Part shown: piece by piece, positions 41,529 through 52,900 of the stretch
Numbering within the stretch: position 1 is the first letter of the stretch
How the letters are laid out: every line of letters begins with the position of its first letter
Assembly (NCBI GenBank): GCA_030268105.1
Contig: BSDZ01000094.1
Coordinates: forward strand, 2,108,501-2,172,500
Source: Volvox africanus
Lineage: Eukaryota; Chlorophyta; Chlorophyceae; Chlamydomonadales; Volvocaceae
Length of the DNA: 64,000 nt
Reading direction: 5' to 3'
Notes under the pieces: model-generated
The model's input: only the letters and a program-made list of their open reading frames with translations
Told to the model about the DNA's origin: nothing
Databases searched by the model: none
Made by a program: the position numbers and the translations under genes

Positions 41529-44355
41529 ATGACAAGCAGCGTAAGCTCGTTTGTGCAATCTTTTAGACGTCCTTCAGCGCGTATGGGCTCATGGCGTGCG
41601 TCTGTGAGGGACCTGCGCGAAATGTCGTCACGCCCGCTAGGCGTATCATACGTGGTCGCGGCAGCAGCAAACCAACAATTGACTACTACTCCCTTACCAC
41701 CTGCGCTTAAGGCCCACGGCTTCCGGCAGTCGCTGGTTGCGAAACCAATTACATCTCAACAAGAAACATTCTGGTCTTTGCAAAGCAATTTTCGGCCTCT
41801 CATCCACACATGGAGCAAATCCGACCTGTCTATCGAAACATTTCTACTCAACCCAATTGCTTGGTTGATGACTTTGGTGTATAGAATTCAGTCAATCGTA
41901 TTTGGTTTATTCACAACCCCGCAACACAACGCGCCAGCACAGCCTATGCTTGACAGCGCGGTTTCTGGGGTACCAGCGTCCTCTCGCTCAACAGCGACTT
42001 CGTCGCTGAAACAGCCAACTTCACGGCGCTGTCCCGCGGGCCGTTTTATGCCTTCAAGCACTTGGAAAGATGCGAACGAGGTAACAGCGCTTGTTGCAGT
42101 TGGAGGGCCAGCTGCTGTTCTTAAGCAGGTGAGAATCCTTCGGACAGGGTCTGGGACAGCTTTCGGAAAGCTCGGTTTCTTACCGTCTCACCTAAACGCA
42201 GCGTTCGGCCGGCCCCATAGCGGCCTTGGCTGTCAGTACGGTGGCTGCACTAGCGTTTGGCTGTTATTTGCTGGTCCGCCGCTGGAAGACTATTGCGGAG
42301 ACCCAGAGGGAGCAGGCACAACGCCTTGCTGTAAAGAAGGAATACCTGGCCCGCCAGAAGCAGGTATGGACGCCACTGTGCTAACTGTAGCTGCAGCATG
42401 GCGAATAGGTTATGTACCTCGCTTCAAACTGTTTTCCTCCTCTGTCCAGCGCTTTCAGCGTGCGCTGGTGGTCGATAGCGTAAACCTCGACCTACCGCTC
42501 ATCAAGGTGCGTCATTGAAGAAAGTGCTCCGGAAATCCGGCAACCACAAAGAGGACATGCCGGTAGCTTGACGTCCTACGGGCCCATTCCAAACGCTACT
42601 CATAGGACATGGATGTACAGTCTGGCCCTGCACGGGTCGAGAATTTTCTCTCTAATGCAACAAAGCAACGGGACTCGTCCCTCAGCAACTCCGCGCCAAC
42701 TCTCGCCGGCGAGAGCCTTCGGCAGTGGCAGCAGTTCATGGCGGCATCACGAGCGAAGGAGGTGAGCCGGGTTTCCACCATGAGGAGCACTCTTGTTTGC
42801 GAACAAGGCATCCTCCACTGAGAGCATTGACCACTTGAGTCATTTCTCATAGCATGCTTGCGATTTTAAAAATATTGTAGCTTGTTAATAAGCTGCATAG
42901 CTTTCGGCAGTGTGTGTCATGTGCCCTCAGGATCCCCCTTTCCCGTCCGATCTGGTCCTATTTGTACTCAGGTAACGAACGTTACGGGAAACCAGTGGGG
43001 TGGCCGGAGTCAAGCGGGTCACCTTGCTGACCGCCCGTACGTTGCGTTGGATGAGCGCATGCTGGCTGATCTGTCTGAACGCATCCGCCGGGCAAACGAA
43101 CTCAGCTCTGCTGGTGATGCAGTGCCTCCAAGGCCTGTAATTACCTTTGAACAGTTATACGCCAACAACCAAGAGAGCGATGATGAAGCAATGGCACGCA
43201 GAGCGGCAGAACGCAAGGCGCGGTGGTAAGTGCCAAAAGTTGGCCACATGTAAATGTAAACTTAACAGTAAGGGCCCCTCTGTGCTCCGTGTGCGTAGGC
43301 AAAAGCAGCAAGCGGCCGGGTCCGTAACGGGTAATGGTGCAGCACACCGCAACAAGGTGGCCACGCGACCTCCCTCAGCCCCACCCAAGCCGCCAAAGAA
43401 GCTCGCACCGGTGACTGTGACGGCATCTTCCGTTGGCAAGTTCCGGCCCAAAACTATCAGCGCGGGAAACCCGTTTGCTGTTGGTCTCTTCACCGCCCCG
43501 ATGAATGCTGCACCTCCCAGCTCTGTTTGTCCCACCGCACCAGCTGCCAGCAGAAATACCAGTGTGCGCAGCAACAACACAATGCTTATTGAGTCACCCA
43601 CATCGAGCGGATTCACGCACCGGGCTGTTGTTTCATCGAGGTGTGCAGAAGCTGTCGCAACACCTCGCTCGGAAGTGGTCGCATCACCCCGTGCAGAAGC
43701 GGCCTCCTCTCCTCGCTCAGAGATGTCTATATCAGCTTGCCCTGAAGTCACTTCATCTCCTCGCTCAGAGGTAATCACGCCGCCTGGCATAGTTGTGGTC
43801 CCGCAATTGAGCCTCTCAGGCACATCTGGATCCAGCCGCAACCCGTTCTTAGATCCACCCGCCGCGTCATCGGCATCTGTTGGGCCACCAAGCCCGTCAA
43901 AGGTCAGCGGCCAAGTCATTGAGGCCGAGTGCCCGTCTTCGAGCCAGGTCGAGCTGATCCAAGGAAGCAGTAAGCGAACTACGCACACAGCGGAGGGTGA
44001 AACTGCATGCGCCATGGTGATGCCCACCAGCGATGCCACCCCTTCCTGCACTGCAGCGGAGAGCTCTAGTCCGTTATTTGCAAACCAAATTGTCAACGCT
44101 ACGGAACTTTGTTACCGAAATCCCATACCATCCCCATCAAGCGATGGTGACGACACATGCCTCCAACGACAGCAAGATGACTCCGCGTCAAGCCCCCGTC
44201 GGGCAAAGCGACTACCAGCTGCTGGCCAGCTTCGGACGCCGGACACGTATGAGCCGGCGGTTTTGCGGCTCATGCGCAGGCCTGGCACTCCTTCGACAAC
44301 TCTGGACGAGTTGAAAAGTGACGTCGCGCTGCAACTTGAAAGCGAAGTCGCCTGA
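41529..44355 (+). CDS. 761-residue membrane protein with Ser-Pro repeats, unrecognised
   Basis: Six exons (41529-42128, 42202-42363, 42450-42506, 42606-42761, 42972-43225, 43299-44355) join in phase to 761 residues. The N-terminus (MTSSVSSFVQSFRRPSARMG) is Ser/Arg-rich and acid-poor, like a transit peptide. A hydrophobic stretch at about 106-128 (NPIAWLMTLVYRIQSIVFGL) and a clear membrane helix at about 204-226 (PIAALAVSTVAALAFGCYLL) are followed by a basic helix with coiled-coil character (RRWKTIAETQREQAQRLAVK). A charged helical region follows (ERMLADLSERIRRANELSS, YANNQESDDEAMARRAAERK). The last 350 residues are disordered, rich in Ser, Pro and Thr, with five 8-residue units at 528-567 of the kind ASSPRSE. 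No known domain is recognised. A plastid or other membrane protein with a phosphorylatable tail is inference. Confidence 0.8.
43651..43770 (+). repeat. Five 24-base units coding for [VA]xxSPRxE repeats
   Basis: Within the 761-residue protein: AVATPRSE, VVASPRAE, AASSPRSE, MSISACPE, VTSSPRSE, back to back. Four of the five keep the (S/T)PR core. The repeat is visible at DNA level as well, with recurring CCTCGCTC. Confidence 0.9.
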
Positions 44356-44859
44356 GGCGCCTGCTACGTCAAAGCATTTTCTTTGTTACGTGTTTAAAAG
44401 ACACGTGATACGGCATCTATGCGCGTCTAGGTTGTGCAACTTGGAGCGATGCTTGGTCTGTGTCCCCCAACTCCCATGTACATTTTATTAGTGGATTGGC
44501 TTTGCATGTATGATATTTAGGCCGCAGCATGTGAAGTTTCCAGACGTATACGGGTCCGGAATTTAATACTTTATTTTATTGTGGTTGTTTAGCTGTCGGC
44601 CATCGCACTGGCGCAGACAAATGGCACCGGATTACTGGGCTGGTATGGCACTTTACATGATGCCAATACATGCACTTGGGTTAATGTGGTGGTATGCTAT
44701 ATTTAGTGCATATGGAGGGGCAAATTGGCTGTACAAGCATGGAAACATGTAGCGGCAAGCACCGCGGTAACAGTCCAAAGGAAAAAATCAGGCCCCTTGC
44801 AAACCAACTCATATGCCATGTAAATTATAAACGTGCAAGAATGCTAGCAAAGCTCGGTA
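44356..44859. other. Convergent spacer between the 761-residue gene and the fucosyltransferase
   Basis: Both genes end here. It contains two 3' UTRs and nothing else that I can identify. Confidence 0.5.
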
Positions 44860-47126
44860 TTACAGCTTTACGTGATAATCCTGTGTCCACGTCTTGTTGA
44901 AGAGACAAGTGGTGAAGTTTTGCGGTCGATACCTATGCCGCAGCACGACGCGACATAGCTGGCAACGTGTATGAGGCTGACGCACGTGGGATCGCTCAGT
45001 CATAGCCAAAAAAGATGGTGACAACTCCTCCCATTTGCGATACTTCCACGCCAACTTAGCCTCGTACGCGGACTTGTCATTCGACAGCCTCTCCAGCTCC
45101 TGAATATGACGCGACAGGTAAGAGGTAAGATTAGGAAGACACGTTGAACTACCTTCATAGCTGACGCGTAGTGGTAGCGTGCGCGCAATATTCTGCCAAC
45201 AAAATATCCCACACACGGCAGTCCTGACAAGCCATGAGTGGGATATTTTATATTTTTAGCCATGCAAAAAACACCCCTAAGCATAGGACGCCATGTGTCC
45301 TGGCGTGTATATCCCAAGCCACGCACCGCCATTAGAGCCTGCGGTGTTCCTAACTTCTTGTAATCGATAATGGCGTCAGGGTCTGGAAGGAAATCCGCGA
45401 CGTTGTGCGGCCCTAGGTAGACCGGTACACAACCCGCTTCCAAAGCCTGGCGGCAGCAAACACGATCTGGTGGGGTCTGGCCTTCCATGGAAAAGGATTG
45501 GCACCAAGAATGCAGACGTATGCTTACGGCGACGCAAGTGAGGGAAGGCGTCACAACCTTATCACCCAACTCGACACAAATACTATATATTTGACGGCTG
45601 TGGCAACGCAGCATATGGGACGCTGGCAATTTGGATACGGGCCATGAGAGTTCTAAGAGTACGTGGCAGAGAGTTCCAAACCCTCCATTCTATCAAGCAC
45701 ATCATTATCGCTGTACCTGCCAGAGTTTCTCCGTAATGTAGTCTTTCGTAATCGAATTCTCCATCGCTACACAAAATTTGTACCCGCGGATCAGCTCAAC
45801 CTTGTCGAAGGAGTGGTCTTTTACCTGTCCCGTTGAGACAAATGAAAACATAAGGGGACCTAATTTGCAGTACGCGTGCGGCGTGGGGCTATCCGTGACA
45901 CGATGCATGAGCATATATAAGACACATCCGCGACATAGATGAGCGGGGTTTGCTCGTAGGGTCTGGATAGAGACCCGGCCAGTACACACTTCAAGCCCAG
46001 TGCACGTACGCAACCCAGTGTAAGTGGAGCCTCAGGCGACAACGAGCAATACAACCTACATGTGCCGGTGCATGCTTGCGCCTGCCGCAAGGGAAGACGC
46101 CCAGGCAACTACAGTCTTATAAAGGTTCCTGGTGGCTGCTCTGGTCAACACTGAGGTGTACTGGGCTTGGCTCACCTCCATGTTCCTGTCGCAGTGACCC
46201 CAGCTGTGTGTTGGGACAGCCTTGTTGTTTAAGCCCATGACCTGCATCATAAGGGCCCCCTAGGTATAACTTCTATCGGATAGGCGCAATGTCAATAAAC
46301 AAACATTCAAGGTCACCTCTCTCATAATCTCAGATCTCCCACTCTTCGCGCCACAGTTGCTGTTGACATATACCAGTGCGCTTTTTTTCTTTTCAAATGG
46401 AACCGGCGGCTTGAAGAGGGCAGCCACCTGCGCACGCACGAGCGGTATTACAGACTGTAACACAAATAACATGTGCGGACTGGCATGCGGCTTCCCAGTG
46501 GGTAGCTGGATGGTCTTTCAGAGGCGCGTCCGATCGTTCCGTCACCCCTCCGACCACCCCACCTGCTGGGCGTTGTAGTCAAAGTAAAACACTGGTACTT
46601 GTGAACAGGTTCTGTAAGATGATTCAATGTCAAAATGTTTCATGAAGTCCACGTCATCCAACGCCGGATAGTACTCCGAGGACTCCATGCTCATGCCTAT
46701 GAGCAATTGCTTGGGATGCCGCTTAACCAGCGATCCCGCGCCCCCCATAGATGGTATATGAAACCAAAGTGCATCGGCCGTACTGGGGTCAATTGCTGCG
46801 CCATAGCGACAGTTAATCACGGTGTCGCCGATCGTGCAATCGCGTTGAAGTCCTTCGAAGTCACTGCCGAAAAAATGTCCTGTCTGCACGCTGATACGAA
46901 CATCCTCAACTGGTTTGAAATGATACGACTGCAAGTCATCCTGTGCTTCTATTTTTCGGGTGGACGAGCCTCCTGGTCCGCCAGGTCGACCGAGGACGCC
47001 CGCTATTGATGAATCATATCTAATCTGTATCCTGTTGGCATTTTGAACATGTTCACGAAAATTAAGAAAGCCTACTGTTGCAAGAAATATTCCAACGAAA
47101 AGACCGAGGTTGTTAATGTTTTTCAT
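44860..47126 (-). CDS. GT10 family fucosyltransferase (alpha-1,3/4 type)
   Basis: Six exons (47126-46563, 46454-46317, 46241-46176, 45824-45717, 45446-45327, 45099-44860), all phase 0, give 411 residues. The N-terminus MKNINNLGLFVGIFLATVGF is a short cytosolic tail plus signal anchor, so a type II Golgi protein. The family region is clear: ADALWFHIPSMGG, KRHPKQLLIGMSMESSEYYP, FYFDYNAQQ, then ALVYVNSNCGAKSGRSEIM, NNKAVPTHSWGHCDRNME, and the GDP-fucose binding motif YKFCVAMENSITKDYITEKL with W291 and Q292, then ALEAGCVPVYLG. Established role of the family: transfer of fucose from GDP-fucose to N-acetylglucosamine in N-glycans or to other glycans. The C-terminus carries a Cys-rich tail (TRCQLCRVVLRHRY), likewise seen in plant members. 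Which acceptor it uses cannot be told from sequence. Confidence 0.92.
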
Positions 47127-49936
47127 TGCATAAAAGTGAAGCTGTTAAAGATTAAAAAAATCGATCACAAATAGATTAGCAGTCAAGACTGCAAGAACGG
47201 TGCAGCATGGTCCTGACTTGAGTGACTTAAGAAAGAAGTACATGCCGAAAGTGCCTTTGATGGCCCATTACGGCTTACGCCATTTCTCTGCTTATCTATA
47301 AATGTGGACATGGGTTAAACATTAGGACACGTATCGGCCAACGAAAAGTACAGCAGCGGTCCCGGTGCTTACCTGTACAAACCGAAAACCGACCTGTTCG
47401 AAAGCCGCGGACAGACATAGCACATAGGCTCCCGCCGTCCCGAGAACCAAGGAGGCAGGGAGGCAGTACGCAGGAAGGCAGGGAAATGTTTCGCTTTGCA
47501 GAGCTTGCATATTTCGGACCAGCCGGATTATTCAGGTCCCCCTAAGCTTTGAATATGAAGGAGATCTATAGCAGACAAATTATTGCCAATCTCTTTGAAG
47601 AGACAGGCAAAATAAGGTTAGCTCCTAGGAATATCGCAGCATCTACAAATTATACCTCAATCAATGCGACGCTCTGCACGGAATGCTGCGCTGATGCTGC
47701 GAGGGCTCTTTACCTGTCTCTAAGCGTGAAGCCCTGCGCACGTCACCTTTTTCCCCATGTGAATCGCATTTGTATTACAGTACCATATAAGTTGCTTAGT
47801 CCTAGCAGCTTAGTCAAAATCCAAGTAAATCAAGGCATGTCATGGGCTTGCCCCTGCTCGCCGTGACGTCCGATGCCCTTTGTCCGCGCAGGCATGACAT
47901 AACTATTTGAGGTTCACGAGTGTTTGAACCGCGTTCGAGGATGTCGCATACAGGGTTCTACGGAGCATATACATCGGCATATTTATCAGAAAAACTCTCC
48001 CCTCCAATAGATTTTATCCACGGTTCAGAATCAAGTACATGTGCTCAACGAGTGCTTCTTTTGCTTTCAATCGTCTTCCTCCCGCGCTCTTCAGCGGTTT
48101 ACTGTCTAGCTGCTCGCTACTATAGGGCTTCTCCCACCAGCACAAATCAAATCATCGACCCGGCCGTGCCTTGACTATGCGCGTATAACAGGGTTCGCGT
48201 TCCCCCACCACAAAACGTTTCCAGCTACTGACTGCTCCAGCCAGCACGTCCTGCTTTAACTCTGACTCAATATCAGGATACATGTTATGGCGGCGGATGA
48301 TTACGAGCTTTCGACACTCACGTTGAGAAGGACGGGCTATAGTGCAAAGGCAGCATTCAGGCCGAACATATGCGTTGGTAGAGACCGTGTCGCGAGTTTG
48401 GGTTCAAGCAAGTCCTCTGGAGCATCTGGGCACCTGGGCGGGCCTGGTTAGGTCGAATCATACATGTTCCTATCTTGTTCCTAACGTTCGCCATCAGCGC
48501 CGCCAGGCGCGTCCAGGCGCCGTCTTGCCGTGCTTAACCTCCGCAGCTCGATCAGGCTCAAGTGGCTGTCCTGACTAATGAGGAACTAGATACTGTAGCA
48601 GTGCGCAAGCGCACACCTGGACATGTGCAGAAGCCGCTGCATCTTGGCTGAGTTGCGCTGCATCCCTGTTGGGCAACCCCTTAGGCTGTGGACTTGCCTA
48701 TGAGGCTGCTGAGGCATAGGACGTAGGGTGGTACGTCATCAACATTATCGCAAGGATAGGGGGGGTCGACGGCATCAGCCTTCTTTAGTTGTAAGAAGGC
48801 TGATGCCGTTGGCGGAGTCCATCAATCCTGATCGGATAGTTCGTGTAATGTGTGACGAGCCCGCCGAACCTGGTGACGTGCATACCAGAAGCGTGGCGGG
48901 AATGCACGGAAATGCCGTTAAAGAAATTAAGCTGTACGCGTGTCCGTACTATTAATGGGCGACGTTTGCGGGAATTTAATGCTGGTCAGAGTAAATGTCA
49001 GTCTAAAGACTAACGTGAACTGAGCTGAAGCGCATACATTCTAGTTGGGTTTGAAGTGGGAGTTGGATCCACAATTCGAGGTGAAGCTGAAATATCGCTG
49101 GATATGCTGCGGCCGATGCCTGTGAGACGGATTAAAGGGTTAAGTTGCAGAGCGCTGAAAGGGAAGCAATGACCAACAGCCCTATTGTTTTTATTAACGT
49201 CAGTCTGCGTCGATCATTTAGACATCGGCTTATGCCTGATAGCCACGTGCAAGGGCAAAGCTCGAAAGCTGTATCGAAATGGATGCACGGGTCCCTAGCT
49301 AGTCCCTGGTTGCTCATAATGTCTTCGCACTATGCTATGTCATGTATATTGGCAAATGTGTTTAAGAATTGGGATGTTGGGACCCAAAGTACCGTTACGC
49401 TGTCGCACGCTCCTTGCGCCGATATCCTGTTCCCTGCCACCCTTTACGTAATCTTTATCACAGCTACGTTTTATTGTCAAGTTGACATTGTCCTAGACCC
49501 ATTTCACGTATCGCAAGTGAAAGGACCGCTAGGGAAGGTAGGAAAAATGGCCGCGCTTCGCGTAACATGTGCCTAGCGAGTTTACGGACAGAACGTTTAT
49601 AGTCTAGAGCATAATGAGGGATTGAAAGGGAGAAATGGGTCCATTGCGACAGCTTCTTGGCCCATGTTCTAATACATTTACACTCGTCTGGTTAGACACC
49701 AAAGATATCCGTATATCAGATTATATACTACTGTCGCATGATGTTGTGTGATAGTTTGCAGCATTTCGAGAGGGAGTTGCCGTACGTGCCGTGATATTTG
49801 TGTCCAGCTTGCAAGTTTCGACATCCGATAATTCCTACCTTTCTATGTGGAGTGTTTCTAGTGACTTAAGGATATTGGCCTGTGCCCCGCAAGTGGCGGG
49901 GCATTAAAACAATCCAGCCGCCTTCTAGACATAAAA
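47127..49936. other. Divergent spacer between fucosyltransferase and AK-HSD
   Basis: 2.8 kb with promoters at both ends. Open frames at 47549-47866 and 49145-49576 (+) have no recognisable motif. A perfect hairpin at 48769-48809 is listed separately. I see no tRNA with matching A and B boxes. Confidence 0.5.
48769..48809. repeat. Perfect 17-base inverted repeat with 7-base loop
   Basis: ACGGCATCAGCCTTCTT, loop TAGTTGT, then the exact reverse complement AAGAAGGCTGATGCCGT. No gene is recognised around it. Confidence 0.93.
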
Positions 49937-52900
49937 ATGCGCACGTCGCAACGTCTTGGGCAGCGGGAAACGGCTGAGTCAGCCTGTTTGACCCTACGAC
50001 GGAATTACTGTCATCATGCTCATCGACATGGTGTTTGGCAGCTGCAGCCGTCACCCGTCACGGTGGCTTCGGTGCCAGGTGCCCCGTTGCCAGCTCGCAA
50101 GACAGGCGTTGTGACACATGCCATCAGTCCTCCTGCTGCACCATCTGCTAGCAATTCTGAAGCCGTTTCTGGTGTTCGTGGCGCCCATTGGCAAGTTCAC
50201 AAATTTGGCGGAACGTGCATGGCCAGCGCAGACAGAATTCGTGCAGCAGCAGAGCTAATGATAGCGAGTGTAGGACCCGATACTTCAACTTGCGTTGTTG
50301 TCAGTGCGATGGGCAACCATCCGACCAGCCCAATCAAGGTCACTGACTTAATCCTAAACATGATTAATAAAGCGTCGCGACAGGATGCAGCTTTCCTGGT
50401 TGACTTGGCTGCTCTCCAGGAAAAACATGTGGTAACAGCAAAGCAATTGTTGGGTCAGTCTAAAGAGCTGACACAGTTTGTGGCAAGTCTTATGGACGAC
50501 ATTACGAACTTGAAGGCCATGCTGCAAGCTATGAGCATCGGTACGTACACATGTTTAGTCAGTTGCATTTATGTTGGGTGGCGCACCCTCCCGACTTTCG
50601 CTTTCGGTTTAGAATGTCCAGCGCTGCGCCCACGAGATGTATATTGTCAAAGATGCAGTCTGGATGCAATATATGATGCATTTTGACGCATGATCTTTCG
50701 CATCCTGAAAGTGTGTTTGGGACCGACCCCGGGGTCACAATCCATTTTCTGTCCAGTACGGATTGGGGGAGTACGGGTGACACCCAGCATTTACTACATG
50801 TGAGCAAATTGAAGGGGAAATTGACTGGGTTGGACACTTTCCAAGCACCGCATCAACCTCCTCCCTTGCCCCTCGGCGTCGCCCCTCCTCATATTGACTT
50901 TGCGTTCTTTACTTCGGTTATCGTAGCGACTTCGCCTAACCCCAAACCGTGCTTGCTACTCCTGCTGCTTCCGCACCAGCCGGCATGTCCACGGATGCCT
51001 TTAGCGACTTCGTGGTGGGCCATGGTGAGCTCTGGAGCGGTCGTCTATTTGCGCTTTGCTGCCGCCAGGTAAGCCGCCAGGATGAGCGGGTGGGTGATAT
51101 GGATTGGAGCCCCACGATTAGGACCAGCTTTTCGGAAGCATGGCATTCTGGGCGAGGCACTTAATCCTATGTCCTTTGTGGTCCTTCCAGAACATGGGGG
51201 AGGGTCCGAATACGTTGCGTGTGATATTGGTTGTGCGGCCTGTAAAGGTCTGATCCAGGGTTGAACTGGCGCTTGCGCCCTTGGCGGTCTGTGTTCTTCA
51301 CGCTGCGCTACATCGGTAAACATGCAAGCGTGCGGAGACGGGTCGGAGAGATGTTGCACTATCTAGAGTCTCAAGGCAGCCTTTGCAGCGTCTGGACCAG
51401 ACGGACCAGCTGTAATATGAGCAGGCGTTGGATGCTGGGATGTCGATGTCGGTTATGAAGCTCGAGACGGGGCAGGAGATGCTGGTGGTTTGGTGGTAGA
51501 CTAGGGAGATTATGATCTTCACGTCCTTCTGCTCAAGCGCAGCGATGCGCCTGATTTTACAATTCACTTCTTGCCCGCCTTCCCTTACGCCTCGTGCTCT
51601 CTTTCCCTTGCAGCTGGGGGCTAACGTTGCGTTCATGGACACCCGTGACGTGTTGGTGGTGACCCCCACGACCGACGGTGGCTCTGTGGATTTGGAGGAG
51701 CAGCTCTCCAACCGCCGAATGGACGACTGGTTCAACGCGAACGGGCCCTGCAAGGTTGGGTGAAGTGGCATGAATCCCACTAATTAAGCACATATGGCAT
51801 GGGCTTAGTGCGGTAAGGAGTCCAGCAAGGCTATGCTGGGTAGCGAGAACTGCGTCGAGTTTCTTGCAAACATTGCATGCTATTGTGTTTGCGTGATATC
51901 GCGGTTGGTACCACGTGGACGAGGAGGTGGACTCTCAACCAACATGGAATCAACGGACCAGTGTCAACTTTTGTTTTAATGCCAACGATTATCATGGCTT
52001 AGGGTTTAGGGTTTCATTATGAGCTAATGGACCGGAGTTGTGGGATGTGGATGACACTATAGGACACGAGAACAGATGGAATTCCGTCTTATGGTCAGAG
52101 TTAATCAGCGGAGCACACGCTCGGTCTGCCTGCCTTTCGATGAGCTCCATGGCTCGTGGTCGTGGTTTCCTAAGGACATTAAGATGCACCCGCATGTGTC
52201 CTTATTGGGACGTGGGACCTTAATAGACAACAACTCAACATGGATGGTAGTGAGAAGATCCCAAATCCATATCGAATCCAGTGAAAGCAGAAGACGCTTT
52301 GTGGCCCCATGCCGGCACACTCAGCTGCTTTTCTGAATCGGAACTCCTTGTGTCCTCATTCCCTTACCTCTATCTGCCACGTGGTTGTGTGCACGCATCC
52401 ATCGCAGCTGGTGGTGGCCACGGGCTTCATCGCACGCAGCCCTGCGGGTACCGCTACAACCCTCAAGCGCAATGGCAGCGACTTCTCCGCGACCATCATG
52501 GGAGCCCTGTTGCGTAGTCGGCACATCACCATATGGACAGATGTGGACGGGGTCTACTCAGCGGATCCCCGCAAGGTGCAGTGGGTTGGGTGTCAGAACC
52601 CACGCCATGGATAGCGGACGGAAAAGAGATTTATGCGTATGCAGATACGTAAACTTACAAATGTATTCGCAACCTGCGCAGGTCCCCGAGGCGGTTTGCC
52701 TTCCCAGCATGACCTATCATGAGGCCTGGGAGTTGAGCTACTTCGGGGCCAACGTGCTGCACCCGCGGACTACCCTGCCCGCCATGAAGTACCACATCCC
52801 CATCACCATCCGGAACTTCTTCAACCAGGCCGCGGCGGGTATGTGCCTTGGGCCGGGCGCTGGGGGTCAGAGACAGGACGGGGGAGGGCTTGCGAAGAAG

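Noticed and set aside
43155..44096. 313-codon minus-strand frame
   Set aside because: Antisense shadow of the last exon of the 761-residue gene. It has no splice context of its own.
49145..49576. 143-codon plus frame upstream of AK-HSD
   Set aside because: No recognisable family, AT-rich with irregular composition and no splice partners. Could be transcribed leader, but not supportable as a gene.
51998..52014. Interstitial telomere
   Set aside because: Only two TTTAGGG units, expected by chance often enough. Kept only as a short repeat.
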